A stretch of DNA of 64,000 nucleotides from Nitratireductor sp. (GTDB lineage Bacteria; Pseudomonadota; Alphaproteobacteria; Rhizobiales; Rhizobiaceae): assembly GCF_017794765.1 (NCBI RefSeq), contig NZ_CP051236.1, positions 384,672 to 448,671 on the forward strand, in the 5' to 3' direction. The translations under genes and the position numbers were made by a program. Below are positions 18,606 through 27,786 of this stretch, piece after piece (within the stretch, counting starts at the first letter, position 1; the number at the start of each line of letters is the position of its first letter). The notes below the pieces were generated by a model that searched no databases, had not been told where the DNA came from, and saw only the letters and a program-made list of their open reading frames with translations.

Positions 18606-21600
18606 TCAAATCGCTCATCAGACCCGAGGCCACAGTGAGGCGCGACACGCTGATTTCGCCGCCCTCCACGAGGGACTGCAGCCTCTCGCGCACGCGCACC
18701 ACATGCTCACCGCCGGCCTCGACCCATTTTTCCGCCGGATCCTCCTCCTTGCCATAGTCGGTAAGCGCGGCGATCGTCATCCCGCGCCGCGCCGCGCTGA
18801 TCATGTCGGTCGCGCGGAAAAGCGCCAGCCCGTCATAATAGTCCGACGGCACGATCGTGTGCGCGGCGTCCTCGATGCGCCCGATGCGAAACGCATCGGT
18901 AATGCCGAAGAACGCTTTCGCGGCCTTTTCCAGCGGCGCACCGGCTTTCTCGGCCACCAGTTCGATATCGGGCACCATCTCCGCGACCGAAAGGAACGCA
19001 AGCTTCTTCGCCAGATCCTCCGGCGCGCCAAGCGCCACAAGTTGCGCCCGGCGGTTTTCCAGGCGCTCGCGCATGAAGGCCGGCAGCATCGGCATGAGCT
19101 TGCCTTCCAGCGCCTTGCGCGCAGCCCGCAGCCGGTCGATCCGTGCGCCGACGGTTTCCTTATCGCTGTCGTTCTTGAGCTGCCAGGACGTCGCCGAATA
19201 GATCAGCCGCCATACGAGCTGGTAGAGATCGAGCTGCGCCATACCGTCGATATTGTTGTCCAGCGCATCGATGGCCTTGTAGATCCTGCGCAGTTCAAAT
19301 CCCTCACGCACCACGGCGAAGGCCGCGACGATGTCGGCTGCCGGTCGCCCTGTCAGGTCCTGAAGCCGCGTCACGAAGCTGGGTCCGCCGCGGTTGATCA
19401 CGTCATTGGCCAGTTCCGTGGCGATGATCTCGCGCTTCAGCCGGTGCGAACGGATTTCGCTTTCGTATTTCTTCGCCATACGGCCTGGGAAATAGGCGAA
19501 AAGATCTTCCTCCAGATGCGGCGCGTCCGGCACCTTGCTGGCGACGATCTCGTCGAAGAGCACGATCTTCGCATAGGCAAGCAGCACGCCCACCTCGGCG
19601 CGCGTCAGCGGCTCACCCCGGCTTTCCCGGTCCGCCAGTTCCTGCGGACCGGGCAGGAACTCCACCGCCCGGTCGAGCAGCCCGCGCTGCTCGAAGAGGG
19701 TCATCATCCGCGCCTGATGCGGCATTTCCGGGATGCCACGCTTCTGAACCTGCGAGATCGCGAGCGTCTGCTGATAGTTGTTTGCCAGAACCAGCTCGGC
19801 GACTTCATCCGTCATTTCGGCCAGAAGCTTGTCACGCGCCGGCCGCTCGAGCGCGCCGGAACGCATGGCCGCCGCCAGCGCGATCTTGATGTTCACCTCA
19901 ACGTCGGAAGAGTTCACGCCGGCAGAGTTGTCGATGGCGTCGGAGTTGCAGCGCCCGCCATGGCGGCCAAACTCGATGCGCGCCAGCTGCGTCATGCCCA
20001 GATTGGCGCCCTCACCGATCACCTTGGCGCCCACTTCGCGCGCGGTGACGCGGATTGCATCATTGGCCCGGTCGCCCACGTCCTGATTGCTTTCCGTGTG
20101 TGAGCGCACATAGGTGCCGATACCACCGAACCAGAGGAGATCGACCGGTGCTTTCAGGATCGCGGTCATGATCTCGGTCGGCGAGGCGGTTGTCTTGTCG
20201 AGCCCGATGGCATCGGCTGCCGCCTTGCTGAGCGTGATCGATTTCTGGGCCCGCGAAACGATGATGCCGCCCTTGGAAAGCTTGCTTGTGTCGTAATCCT
20301 GCCAGCTCGAGCGCCCCATGTCGAAAAGACGCTTGCGCTCGGCATAGGACACCGCCGGGTCAGGGTCTGGGTCAATGAAGATGTCGCGATGGTCGAACGC
20401 CGCCACCACCTTGGTGCAGGTGGACAAAAGCATGCCATTGCCGAACACATCGCCCGACATGTCGCCAACGCCCACTGCCGTGAAAGGTTCGGTCTGTATG
20501 TCGCGGTTCATCTCGCGGAAGTGCCGCTTCACCGCTTCCCACGCGCCCCGTGCGGTGATGCCCATCTTCTTGTGGTCATAGCCGGCGGAACCGCCGGAGG
20601 CGAAGGCGTCGTCGAGCCAGAAATCATGCGCCTGGCTGATCGCATTGGCGGTGTCGGAGAAGGTCGCCGTTCCCTTGTCGGCCGCCACCACGAAATACGG
20701 GTCGTTGCCGTCGTGGCGCACCACGCCTTCTGGCGGAATGACCTTGTCGCCATCCAGATTGTCGGTCAGCGACAAAAGACTGGAGATGAAATTGATGTAG
20801 GCCGCGCGGCCTGCCTCGAACACCTCCTGGCGGCTGCCATTCTCCGGCAGGCGGCGCGGGTAGAAACCGCCCTTCGCGCCCACCGGCACGATCACAGCAT
20901 TCTTGACCTGCTGTGCCTTCACCAGGCCCAGCACTTCGGTGCGATAATCCTGTGCCCGGTCAGACCAGCGCAGGCCGCCGCGCGCCACCGGTCCAAACCT
21001 GAGGTGAACACCTTCCACCTCTGGCCCATAGACGAAAATCTCGCGCCACGGCCGCGGTTGGGGCAGGCCCGTGATGGCGCGAGAATCGAATTTCAGCGCC
21101 AGTGAGCGGACTGTCTCATCGGCTTTTGGCCGATAATGATTGGTGCGCAGCGTTGCCTCGATCAGGTTGAGGAAGCGCCGGATGATCGTGTCGTCGTCGA
21201 GGTTGGGCACCGCATCGAGATCTGTCTCCATCGCGCTCTTCAGCGCCATTGCCTCATCGCGAGCCTTCGCCTTCCCTGCCTTGGCAGGGTCGAAGCGCAG
21301 TACGAACAATTCAAACAGCTTTCGCGCGATATGCGGATAGCGGTTCATCGTCGCGGCGATGAAATCCTGGCTCTGCGGAATGCTCGCCTGATGCAGGAAG
21401 CGGCTGTAGGCGCGCAGAATCGCGATCTCGTCGACGCGAAGGCGGGCTCTCTGCGCCAGTGCGTTGAGCCGGTCGTCGTCATGTTCCTTGCGCCAGACAG
21501 AAAGGAACAGTTCCTCGAACAGTACACCGTTGTCCGAAAGATCTATTGGCCCATCGAACGCGTTTTCCAGCTCCATGTCATGGATGAATATCTGGGCGCT

Positions 21601-23382
21601 CTCTTCATCGTCGGCATCGCCGACTTCGAAGGTGCGCTCGGAGATGACACGGAAGCCCATGTTTTCAAGCAGCGGAACGCGCTCCGTCAGCGGAACCGGG
21701 GTGCCGTGATGATAGATCTTCAGTGCTGCCTGCGTTTCATCCTGATCATCATGCCTGTGAAAATCGATGGCGATGGGATTGCTCTCGGAGAGCTTGGCCA
21801 TACGCTCGGCATCGATTAGCGCCGTTTCGGCAGAAAAACCATTGCGGTAGCTCTCTGGAAACGCCGCGGCGACGGCTGCGAGCCTGCGGTCTGCCCCGGT
21901 TTCTTCCAGCGCTTCCTGCAGGGCATCGTCCCAGGTTCGCACGATCTTGCGAATGCCCGCCTCAAGCGTCTCCGTATCGATGCGCGGCGTCTTGCCGCCA
22001 GAACGTCCGATGATGAAATGGACACGTGCCAGTGTGCCTTCAGGGAAGGCCGGATAATAGGCTGAAACCCGTCCCTTGAAGACGGTCTTGAGGTAGTTGC
22101 CGATCTCGATACGAACCTGTGAATCGTATCGGTCCCGCGGCACGAAGACGATCACGGAGACGAAACGGTCGAACTGGTCGATGCGGTAGAGCGCGCGGAC
22201 ACGAGGCCGCTCTCCCAGCGCCAGTATCGCTTCCGCATGCTTGCGCAGGATCGGCAGACCGATCTGGAAAAGCTCGTCGCGTGGATAGGACTCCAGAACG
22301 TTGATCAGTGCCTTGCCCGAATGGTCGGTCGGTGCAAATCCGGACTTGGCGATAACAGCCTCGGCCTTCGACCGCAGATACGGGATCTTCATCACCGATC
22401 GCGTGTAGGCCGTGGAGGTGAACAGGCCGACAATGCGCAGTTCACCGGTCAGTTTTCCCTTGTCGTCAAAGGTTTTGACGCCGATGTAATCGAGATAGGC
22501 ACGGCGATGAACCACCGATTTGGCGTTGGCCTTGGTCACGATGAACGGATCGGGGCCATGGAGAAAGGCGCGAATCTCCGGAGTGGTCGAAACCGCCTCC
22601 TTGCCACGGCGCAGAACGAGAACGTCCGGATCGGCCAGAATGCCCAGCCCTTTCTTGTTGGCGCGCTCCAGCGTCCCGTTCTCCTCGCCTCCCGAATACC
22701 GAAACTCGCGCATGCCGAGAAACGTGAAATTGTCGTCGCGCAGCCATTCCAGAAAGGCGATTGCTTCTGAAACAGCATCCTTGTCCAGCGGCACGGGGGC
22801 ATAGCGCAATTCGGTGATCTGCTGATCGAGCCGGGCAAGCATCGGCTTCCAGTCGACCACCGCCGCGCGCACCTGCGCCAGTGTTGCGTTGAGGCGAGTT
22901 TCCAGCTCCTTGCACTGGTCATCGGACAATCGGGGAAGATGGACGTGAATGAGGCTGATCTTGTCCTCACCGGCAGCGGGTTTTGTGCCGGCTGCGTCGC
23001 CGACAATCTCTTCCACGCCTTTTTTGCTGTGGCGAACCACGAGAACCGGATGCGCGACGAGTGTCGCTTCAGCACCGAAATCGCTGAGTTCTCCCAGCAC
23101 CGAATCGAACAGAAACGGCATGTTGTCATTCACGACCGTCAGGACGCTGACCGCGCGGCCAAGCCGTTCGATCCCGGCAACATTGTCTATCCGTACAACG
23201 CTGGTTCCCGGCTTGTGAGCCTTGATGGCGGCGACAGCATCCTCGGCCGCACGCAGCAGCGCTGCCTCGTCATAGGGGTGAAGATCCTCCGCCGGCGTCC
23301 GCGCGCTGATGATCTCATGCAGGACCTTGCCCATCGGTCCGCCCTTTTTCGCGGTCTTGGAGGTCTTTGCTTTGGCTACCAT
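18598..23382 (-). CDS. NAD-specific glutamate dehydrogenase, large (180-kDa) type
   Basis: Oxidatively deaminates glutamate to 2-oxoglutarate with NAD+, a catabolic route linking amino acids to the TCA cycle. The 1,594-residue protein belongs to the GdhB/GdhZ class, with long N-terminal ACT-like regulatory segments (about 1-700), a central catalytic core containing GGLRWSDRAQDYRTEVLGL and GGSAGYDHKKMGIT, the EGANLGMTQLARIEF segment, and a C-terminal helical domain. The ATG at 23382 is supported by AGGGA 7 nt upstream and the usual length. Upstream in-frame codons overlap the divergent gene and are not used. Confidence 0.95.
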   Translation of the reverse strand: MVAKAKTSKTAKKGGPMGKVLHEIISARTPAEDLHPYDEAALLRAAEDAVAAIKAHKPGTSVVRIDNVAGIERLGRAVSVLTVVNDNMPFLFDSVLGELSDFGAEATLVAHPVLVVRHSKKGVEEIVGDAAGTKPAAGEDKISLIHVHLPRLSDDQCKELETRLNATLAQVRAAVVDWKPMLARLDQQITELRYAPVPLDKDAVSEAIAFLEWLRDDNFTFLGMREFRYSGGEENGTLERANKKGLGILADPDVLVLRRGKEAVSTTPEIRAFLHGPDPFIVTKANAKSVVHRRAYLDYIGVKTFDDKGKLTGELRIVGLFTSTAYTRSVMKIPYLRSKAEAVIAKSGFAPTDHSGKALINVLESYPRDELFQIGLPILRKHAEAILALGERPRVRALYRIDQFDRFVSVIVFVPRDRYDSQVRIEIGNYLKTVFKGRVSAYYPAFPEGTLARVHFIIGRSGGKTPRIDTETLEAGIRKIVRTWDDALQEALEETGADRRLAAVAAAFPESYRNGFSAETALIDAERMAKLSESNPIAIDFHRHDDQDETQAALKIYHHGTPVPLTERVPLLENMGFRVISERTFEVGDADDEESAQIFIHDMELENAFDGPIDLSDNGVLFEELFLSVWRKEHDDDRLNALAQRARLRVDEIAILRAYSRFLHQASIPQSQDFIAATMNRYPHIARKLFELFVLRFDPAKAGKAKARDEAMALKSAMETDLDAVPNLDDDTIIRRFLNLIEATLRTNHYRPKADETVRSLALKFDSRAITGLPQPRPWREIFVYGPEVEGVHLRFGPVARGGLRWSDRAQDYRTEVLGLVKAQQVKNAVIVPVGAKGGFYPRRLPENGSRQEVFEAGRAAYINFISSLLSLTDNLDGDKVIPPEGVVRHDGNDPYFVVAADKGTATFSDTANAISQAHDFWLDDAFASGGSAGYDHKKMGITARGAWEAVKRHFREMNRDIQTEPFTAVGVGDMSGDVFGNGMLLSTCTKVVAAFDHRDIFIDPDPDPAVSYAERKRLFDMGRSSWQDYDTSKLSKGGIIVSRAQKSITLSKAAADAIGLDKTTASPTEIMTAILKAPVDLLWFGGIGTYVRSHTESNQDVGDRANDAIRVTAREVGAKVIGEGANLGMTQLARIEFGRHGGRCNSDAIDNSAGVNSSDVEVNIKIALAAAMRSGALERPARDKLLAEMTDEVAELVLANNYQQTLAISQVQKRGIPEMPHQARMMTLFEQRGLLDRAVEFLPGPQELADRESRGEPLTRAEVGVLLAYAKIVLFDEIVASKVPDAPHLEEDLFAYFPGRMAKKYESEIRSHRLKREIIATELANDVINRGGPSFVTRLQDLTGRPAADIVAAFAVVREGFELRRIYKAIDALDNNIDGMAQLDLYQLVWRLIYSATSWQLKNDSDKETVGARIDRLRAARKALEGKLMPMLPAFMRERLENRRAQLVALGAPEDLAKKLAFLSVAEMVPDIELVAEKAGAPLEKAAKAFFGITDAFRIGRIEDAAHTIVPSDYYDGLALFRATDMISAARRGMTIAALTDYGKEEDPAEKWVEAGGEHVVRVRERLQSLVEGGEISVSRLTVASGLMSDLSV

Positions 23383-23505
23383 GCCGAAAATCCCTGTTGG
23401 TTGACCAAACTGGCCCATCGTATTCAGACAAAAGCGGTTTGACGACCCGTCATTCCACCGTGCAGGCTGAATACAACCTATTCCTATCGAAAGGGTGTCT
23501 GCATC

Positions 23506-24087
23506 ATGACGAAACCGGTCACTGCACTGCATTTTCCCCCGCTCGAATCGCTGAGCGAGGATACCCGAGCCTATTTCGAAAAGTGCGAGGAGAAACTTGG
23601 CCTCGTGCCCAATGTTCTCCGCGCCTACGCGTTCGATGAGAACAAGCTCAGAGCGTTCACGCAGATGTACAACGATCTGATGCTGGGTGATTCGGCTCTG
23701 ACGAAGCTCGAGCGCGAAATGATTGCCGTCACGGTGTCGAGCATCAACCACTGCTTCTACTGCCTCACCGCTCACGGCGCCGCCGTTCGTCAGCTATCCG
23801 GCGACCCGGTGCTGGGCGAACTCATGGTCATGAATTATCGGGCGGCAAAACTTGACCCGCGACAAAAGGCGATGCTTGATTTCGCCGTCAAACTTACCGA
23901 AAGCCCTGCAAAGATTGAGGAAACGGATCGGGAAGCGCTGCGCGCGGCCGGCTTCTCCGAGCGCGACATCTGGGACATTGCCGCCGTCGCCAGCTTCTTC
24001 AACATGTCAAACCGCATGGCCGCTGCCGTCGATATGCACCCCAATGAGGAGTATCACGCGATGGCGCGCCAGCCGGCAGCAGACTGA
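23506..24087 (+). CDS. Peroxidase-related AhpD-like protein
   Basis: A 193-residue alkylhydroperoxidase-D-fold protein with the redox motif HCFYCLTAHG (C83, C86, H90). It belongs to the uncharacterised peroxidase-related group related to carboxymuconolactone decarboxylases, likely a cytoplasmic thiol peroxidase or disulfide-linked redox enzyme. It is divergent from glutamate dehydrogenase across about 120 bp that probably holds both promoters. Confidence 0.88.
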   Translation: MTKPVTALHFPPLESLSEDTRAYFEKCEEKLGLVPNVLRAYAFDENKLRAFTQMYNDLMLGDSALTKLEREMIAVTVSSINHCFYCLTAHGAAVRQLSGDPVLGELMVMNYRAAKLDPRQKAMLDFAVKLTESPAKIEETDREALRAAGFSERDIWDIAAVASFFNMSNRMAAAVDMHPNEEYHAMARQPAAD

Positions 24088-24112
24088 CCGTCAGGAGCGA
24101 TCGACGACCCGG

Positions 24113-24661
24113 CTACCGATACACTCTGATTCGCGTAGTCGGGCCGATGAGCGGCAGAATGCGTGCCATGGCGCGAGGCGATACGGCTATACAGCCCTCG
24201 GTGGGCGGGAAACCGGGCTTGGCAATATGAAAGAAAATTGCACTGCCGCGATTGCGGATTGCCGGCCGCATGTTCCAGTCCGACACCATGCAGATATCGT
24301 AGAGACGATCCTCGCGCCTCATGCGTTCATGGCTGGCCGGATAAGGAAGACGAACCGGGCGATTGTAATTGCGGTCGCCCGCCGCGTCGCACCACCCATC
24401 CCCGTCGTTGATCTGCCGAAGCGAAAAACGGCATTTGGGCGGCCCGGAAGGGGCTCTGTCACCACGAAAATAGCCATAGAGGCACCGCAATTCTCCGATT
24501 GGAGTGGCACCATCCCCTTCGCGCTTGAGCATCGCTGTGCCTGTTCGCCCCAGCGCGCATGGAAAGACGAATGGGCCCACCGTCATCAAGCCCTCGGTCG
24601 GCCTGCCCGGTCTGCGTCGCACCTCGATCAGAGGAATCGATTTGCCGGCTTCACACGTCAT
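24113..24661 (-). CDS. L,D-transpeptidase (YkuD) domain protein
   Basis: A 182-residue protein with the YkuD catalytic signature HIAKPGFPPTEGCIAVSP (H145, C157), plus GDGATPIGEL and YDICMVSDWN earlier. L,D-transpeptidases make 3-3 peptidoglycan crosslinks or attach lipoproteins. No signal peptide or peptidoglycan-binding domain is visible, which is common for this short subgroup but leaves its location unclear. It converges on the peroxidase-like gene. Confidence 0.87.
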   Translation of the reverse strand: MTCEAGKSIPLIEVRRRPGRPTEGLMTVGPFVFPCALGRTGTAMLKREGDGATPIGELRCLYGYFRGDRAPSGPPKCRFSLRQINDGDGWCDAAGDRNYNRPVRLPYPASHERMRREDRLYDICMVSDWNMRPAIRNRGSAIFFHIAKPGFPPTEGCIAVSPRAMARILPLIGPTTRIRVYR

Positions 24662-24817
24662 CTTGAGGAATATCCACCTGTCAGCTTACGTTAAATTGAT
24701 TGGAACAAATGTTCGCCATGGTGTTCTCGCACTGTTAGGTTTCGCATAAAGCGGGAACGGTCAACACTGCAATTCCATTTGAATCGGCAGCATTTTTCCT
24801 GGATAGTGGATACAACC

Positions 24818-25501
24818 ATGACGTCACGCACCATCCTAATCGTCGATGATGACGAAGACCTGAGGACGACGCTCGTCGAGCAGCTGTCGCTCTATGAGGA
24901 ATTCGATATTCTTCAGGAGAACACGGCCACGAAGGGCATTCAGTCTGCACGCAACGCGATTGTCGATTTGCTCATCATGGATGTCGGCCTGCCGGACATG
25001 GATGGGCGTGAAGCGGTCAAGCTTCTGCGCAAGGGCGGCTATCGTGCACCGATCATCATGCTGACGGCGCAGGACACCGATTCGGATACGATCCTTGGCC
25101 TTGAGGCCGGCGCCAACGATTATGTCACGAAGCCGTTCCGCTTTGCGGTGCTTCTCGCCCGCATCCGTGCCCAGCTTCGCCAGCACGAGCAGAGCGAGGA
25201 CGCCACCTTCGCCGTTGGTCCCTATACGTTCAAGCCCTCGCAGAAACTGCTCATCGATGAACGCGGCGGCAAGATCCGCCTGACAGAAAAAGAAGCCGCG
25301 ATCATCAAATACCTCTATCGCGCCGAGCAGAAAGTGGTGACGCGCGACATCCTTCTGGAAGAAGTCTGGGGATACAATTCCGGCGTTACCACCCACACGC
25401 TCGAGACCCATGTCTACCGTCTTCGGCAAAAGATCGAGCGCGATCCTTCCAAAGCTGAAATTCTTGTGACAGAAAGCGGTGGTTATAAGCTCGTTCCGTG
25501 A
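24818..25501 (+). CDS. OmpR-family response regulator
   Basis: A 227-residue two-component regulator with a receiver domain (acidic DDDED at 10-14, phospho-acceptor D55 in MDVGLPD, K in TKPF) and an OmpR/PhoB winged-helix DNA-binding domain (about 130-227, THTLETHVYRLRQKIE). No kinase gene is adjacent. The position next to a cNMP-binding protein and xthA is conserved in Rhizobiales, and the protein resembles the CenR type of envelope regulator. That identity is a suggestion only. The ATG at 24818 is preferred over 24779. Confidence 0.92.
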   Translation: MTSRTILIVDDDEDLRTTLVEQLSLYEEFDILQENTATKGIQSARNAIVDLLIMDVGLPDMDGREAVKLLRKGGYRAPIIMLTAQDTDSDTILGLEAGANDYVTKPFRFAVLLARIRAQLRQHEQSEDATFAVGPYTFKPSQKLLIDERGGKIRLTEKEAAIIKYLYRAEQKVVTRDILLEEVWGYNSGVTTHTLETHVYRLRQKIERDPSKAEILVTESGGYKLVP

Positions 25502-25556
25502 GACTGCGCCATGAGGGCGTTCGGGGATCGCCGGGAACGGGTCGGGGACAACGTCA

Positions 25557-26012
25557 ATGGCGCTGGACGATGATATTCGCATTCTGTCCGGCGTGGGTCT
25601 GTTTGAGGGATTCACGCGCGAACAGTTGCGCCTCATGGCATTCGGCGCCGAAAGCATGACGCTTTCCGCCGGACGGGAAATCTATGCCGAAGGAGCACCT
25701 GCCGACTGCGCCTTCATCGTCGCCTCCGGAAGCGTTGTTCTGTTTACCGAACGGGATGGCGAACGACAGATTGTCGAAAGGCTTGGGCCCGGCGACATGA
25801 TGGGCGAGTTCGCACTGATTGTCGAAGGCCGCCGTATGACAAATGCGATGGCTGAAAGCGAAACGCGGCTTGTGAGGATCAGTCGTTCAAGCTTTCACCG
25901 GATCCTCGAGGAATTCCCCGAAACAGCGGTCCGCCTGCATGAGAGAATTGTCGATAATTTGCAACTCATGATCTCCCGGATGGAGCAAATCGCAGCGCGA
26001 TTCGCCGACTGA
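25557..26012 (+). CDS. Single-domain cyclic-nucleotide-binding protein
   Basis: A 151-residue protein that is essentially one CRP-like cNMP-binding beta-roll: EIYAEGAPADCAFIVASGSVVLF, then GPGDMMGEFALI, then RMTNAMAESETRLVRISRSSF, with a short helix at the end. It has no DNA-binding domain. The phosphate-binding cassette FALIVEGRRMTNA keeps the G-E and an Arg, so nucleotide binding is possible. It probably acts as a partner or sensor, perhaps with the response regulator 55 bp upstream, with which it is likely co-transcribed. Confidence 0.85.
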   Translation: MALDDDIRILSGVGLFEGFTREQLRLMAFGAESMTLSAGREIYAEGAPADCAFIVASGSVVLFTERDGERQIVERLGPGDMMGEFALIVEGRRMTNAMAESETRLVRISRSSFHRILEEFPETAVRLHERIVDNLQLMISRMEQIAARFAD

Positions 26013-26040
26013 TTTTTTTGGAAAACACGCACGTTTTACC

Positions 26041-26060
26041 CCTTTTTCTTTCAAAAAAGG
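26041..26060. terminator. Weak AT-rich hairpin between convergent genes
   Basis: CCTTTTT and AAAAAGG can pair around a short loop between the cNMP protein and xthA, with T-rich sequence on both sides. It could end transcription from either side. Confidence 0.3.
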
Positions 26061-26099
26061 CGTTTTCGCTGAAAATACGTGAAATTCCCGAAAAATCGG

Positions 26100-26909
26100 T
26101 CAGCCGAAGTCGAAGCCTGCTATGACAGGGACGTGGTCAGACGGCCGGTCCCACCCACGCGCCTCGCGCAGCACTTCGATCCGGTTCAGCGCCGGTGAGA
26201 GATTGGGCGACGACCAGATATGGTCGAGCCTGCGTCCACGATCAGAGAGCGCCCAGTCCTTGGCGCGATAGCTCCACCACGTAAAGACTTTCTCCTCCGG
26301 CGGTATCTTCTCCCGCATCAGATCCACCCAGCCGCCTTCCTTCCGCAGCCTTTCCAGCCCCTCGGTCTCGACCGGTGTGTGGCTGACGACTTTGAGAAGC
26401 TGCTTGTGTGACCAGACATCGGTTTCGAGCGGCGCGATATTGAGGTCGCCGACGAGAATGGTCCCCGAATTGCCGCTCTCTTCGGCGCGCAGCGCATGCA
26501 TTTCTGCAAGAAAGTCAAGCTTGTGGCGAAACTTCGGATTGATCTCCGGATCGGGCTCGTCGCCACCGGCCGGCACATAGAAATTATGGAGAAGGACGGT
26601 GCGCCCCGCGCCCGCATCCAGGGATACGGAAATGTGCCGGCTATCGCCCATCCCGCAAAACGCGCGCTTTTCAACGAGTTTCAGCGGGCGGCGCGCGATG
26701 GTGGCAACACCGTGATAACCCTTCTGGCCATGGATCGCCATGTGCTCATATCCAGCCTTTCGGAAAGCCGCGGCGGGGAACTGGTCATCGGCACATTTGG
26801 TTTCCTGCAGGCAAAGGACGTCCGGGCTATACCGTTCCAGAAACTGCTCGACGAGCGGCATGCGCAGCCGCACGGAGTTGATGTTCCAGGTGGCGATGGT
26901 GAAGGGCAT
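26100..26909 (-). CDS. xthA: Exonuclease III / AP endonuclease
   Basis: Base-excision-repair enzyme that cuts at abasic sites. The 269-residue protein starts MPFTIATWNINSVRLR and has LCLQETKC, the metal-binding GDLNIAPLETDVW, and the C-terminal RRLDHIW and SDHVPV motifs of the endonuclease/exonuclease/phosphatase fold. The ATG at 26909 fits the family start; in-frame codons to 26975 add unrelated residues. It lies downstream of lolA in the same direction, behind a terminator. Confidence 0.95.
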   Translation of the reverse strand: MPFTIATWNINSVRLRMPLVEQFLERYSPDVLCLQETKCADDQFPAAAFRKAGYEHMAIHGQKGYHGVATIARRPLKLVEKRAFCGMGDSRHISVSLDAGAGRTVLLHNFYVPAGGDEPDPEINPKFRHKLDFLAEMHALRAEESGNSGTILVGDLNIAPLETDVWSHKQLLKVVSHTPVETEGLERLRKEGGWVDLMREKIPPEEKVFTWWSYRAKDWALSDRGRRLDHIWSSPNLSPALNRIEVLREARGWDRPSDHVPVIAGFDFG

Positions 26910-26992
26910 GGAGACAGTCCGGGCTAGAAAGCTTGCAGGAGGCGCAAACCTGCCCGGAACGGGAAAGAATGACAAGCAGATCGGCCTGCCAC

Positions 26993-27025
26993 AAAAGAAA
27001 AGGCCGGACTTTCCACAGCCCGGCC
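26993..27025 (-). terminator. Intrinsic terminator of lolA
   Basis: On the reverse strand, GGCCGG and CCGGCC close a 12-nt loop and are followed by TTTTCTTTT (27001 down to 26993). It lies 19 bp after the lolA stop. Confidence 0.75.
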
Positions 27026-27044
27026 ACGCGCCAATTCGCAGGTA

Positions 27045-27698
27045 TCAGCGCCCGTTGCGGCTCATTTCATCAACCCGCCGGTAATCGATCTTGAATACGC
27101 TTGGATCGAAGGTCACGCCCTGCTGGACATTGAAAATCATGACCGTCGTGTCCTTGCCCTGCGCATCGGTGATGGTCCATTGGCGCAGGTCATATGAATT
27201 CGTGTCGAACATCATGGTGATGGTCGAATCTCCGAAAACGGACTTGTCGGACATCTTGATCGTCGTGAGATCATTGTCCTCACGCACGGTCTGGACCTTG
27301 TCGCCCGAGAGGTCGATACGCTCGTCGAGAAGAAGCTTCAGCGGCGTTTTCGAGAGCGGGTAAAGGTCCGCCGTGTTGAGCTTCTTGTTCATAATGACCA
27401 CCGAACTGCCGTCCGAGGTGACACGAAAGCCTGACGGTTCCTCATAGTCGAAACGGATCTTGCCCGGCCGTTCGATATAGAACTTGCCGCCGGTCTGCTC
27501 TCCGCGCGGCCCGAATTGCACAAATTCGCCCATCATGGTGCGGACGCTGGAAAAATGCGCCGCGATCTGGTCAGCACTCTGCGCAGCCTGCGCCGCCAGA
27601 GGCGCAACGCACAACGCCGACAGAGCGATCGCCGCGATCGCGATACGCCGGGCCAGAAAGTCGGTTACCCCAAAATTCATCGTGTTCGATCTCCACAT
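27045..27698 (-). CDS. lolA: Outer-membrane lipoprotein carrier protein LolA family
   Basis: A 217-residue periplasmic chaperone that ferries lipoproteins from the inner to the outer membrane. An N-terminal Sec signal (AIAAIALSALCVAPLAAQA) is followed by the LolA-like beta-barrel half, with GEFVQFGPRGEQTGGKFYIERPGKIRFDYE and late DPSVFKID. The ATG at 27698 has GGGAGGG just before it; the ATG at 27680 is an equally possible start. It is downstream of ftsK, as in other Rhizobiales. Confidence 0.9.
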   Translation of the reverse strand: MWRSNTMNFGVTDFLARRIAIAAIALSALCVAPLAAQAAQSADQIAAHFSSVRTMMGEFVQFGPRGEQTGGKFYIERPGKIRFDYEEPSGFRVTSDGSSVVIMNKKLNTADLYPLSKTPLKLLLDERIDLSGDKVQTVREDNDLTTIKMSDKSVFGDSTITMMFDTNSYDLRQWTITDAQGKDTTVMIFNVQQGVTFDPSVFKIDYRRVDEMSRNGR

Positions 27699-27786
27699 TT
27701 GCCCTCCCGAATAACCAACCAGTAGGGCCGAAATTTGGCTGCAGGTTAACGGCCAGTGCCGACGCCGGTTCCAGCGCCGGGCATGA

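Noticed and set aside
18523-20103. 526-codon open frame opposite the glutamate dehydrogenase
   Set aside because: Shadow of a clearly identified 1,594-residue enzyme.
23383-23775. N-terminal extension of glutamate dehydrogenase
   Set aside because: Overlaps the start of the divergent AhpD-like gene; a proper start with a ribosome-binding site exists at 23382 and gives the family length.
24701-24735. Possible LexA-like box near GGAACAAATGTTC and GTTC repeats
   Set aside because: The alphaproteobacterial LexA box needs GTTC-N7-GTTC; here the spacing is 8 and the other pair is palindromic, so the match fails.
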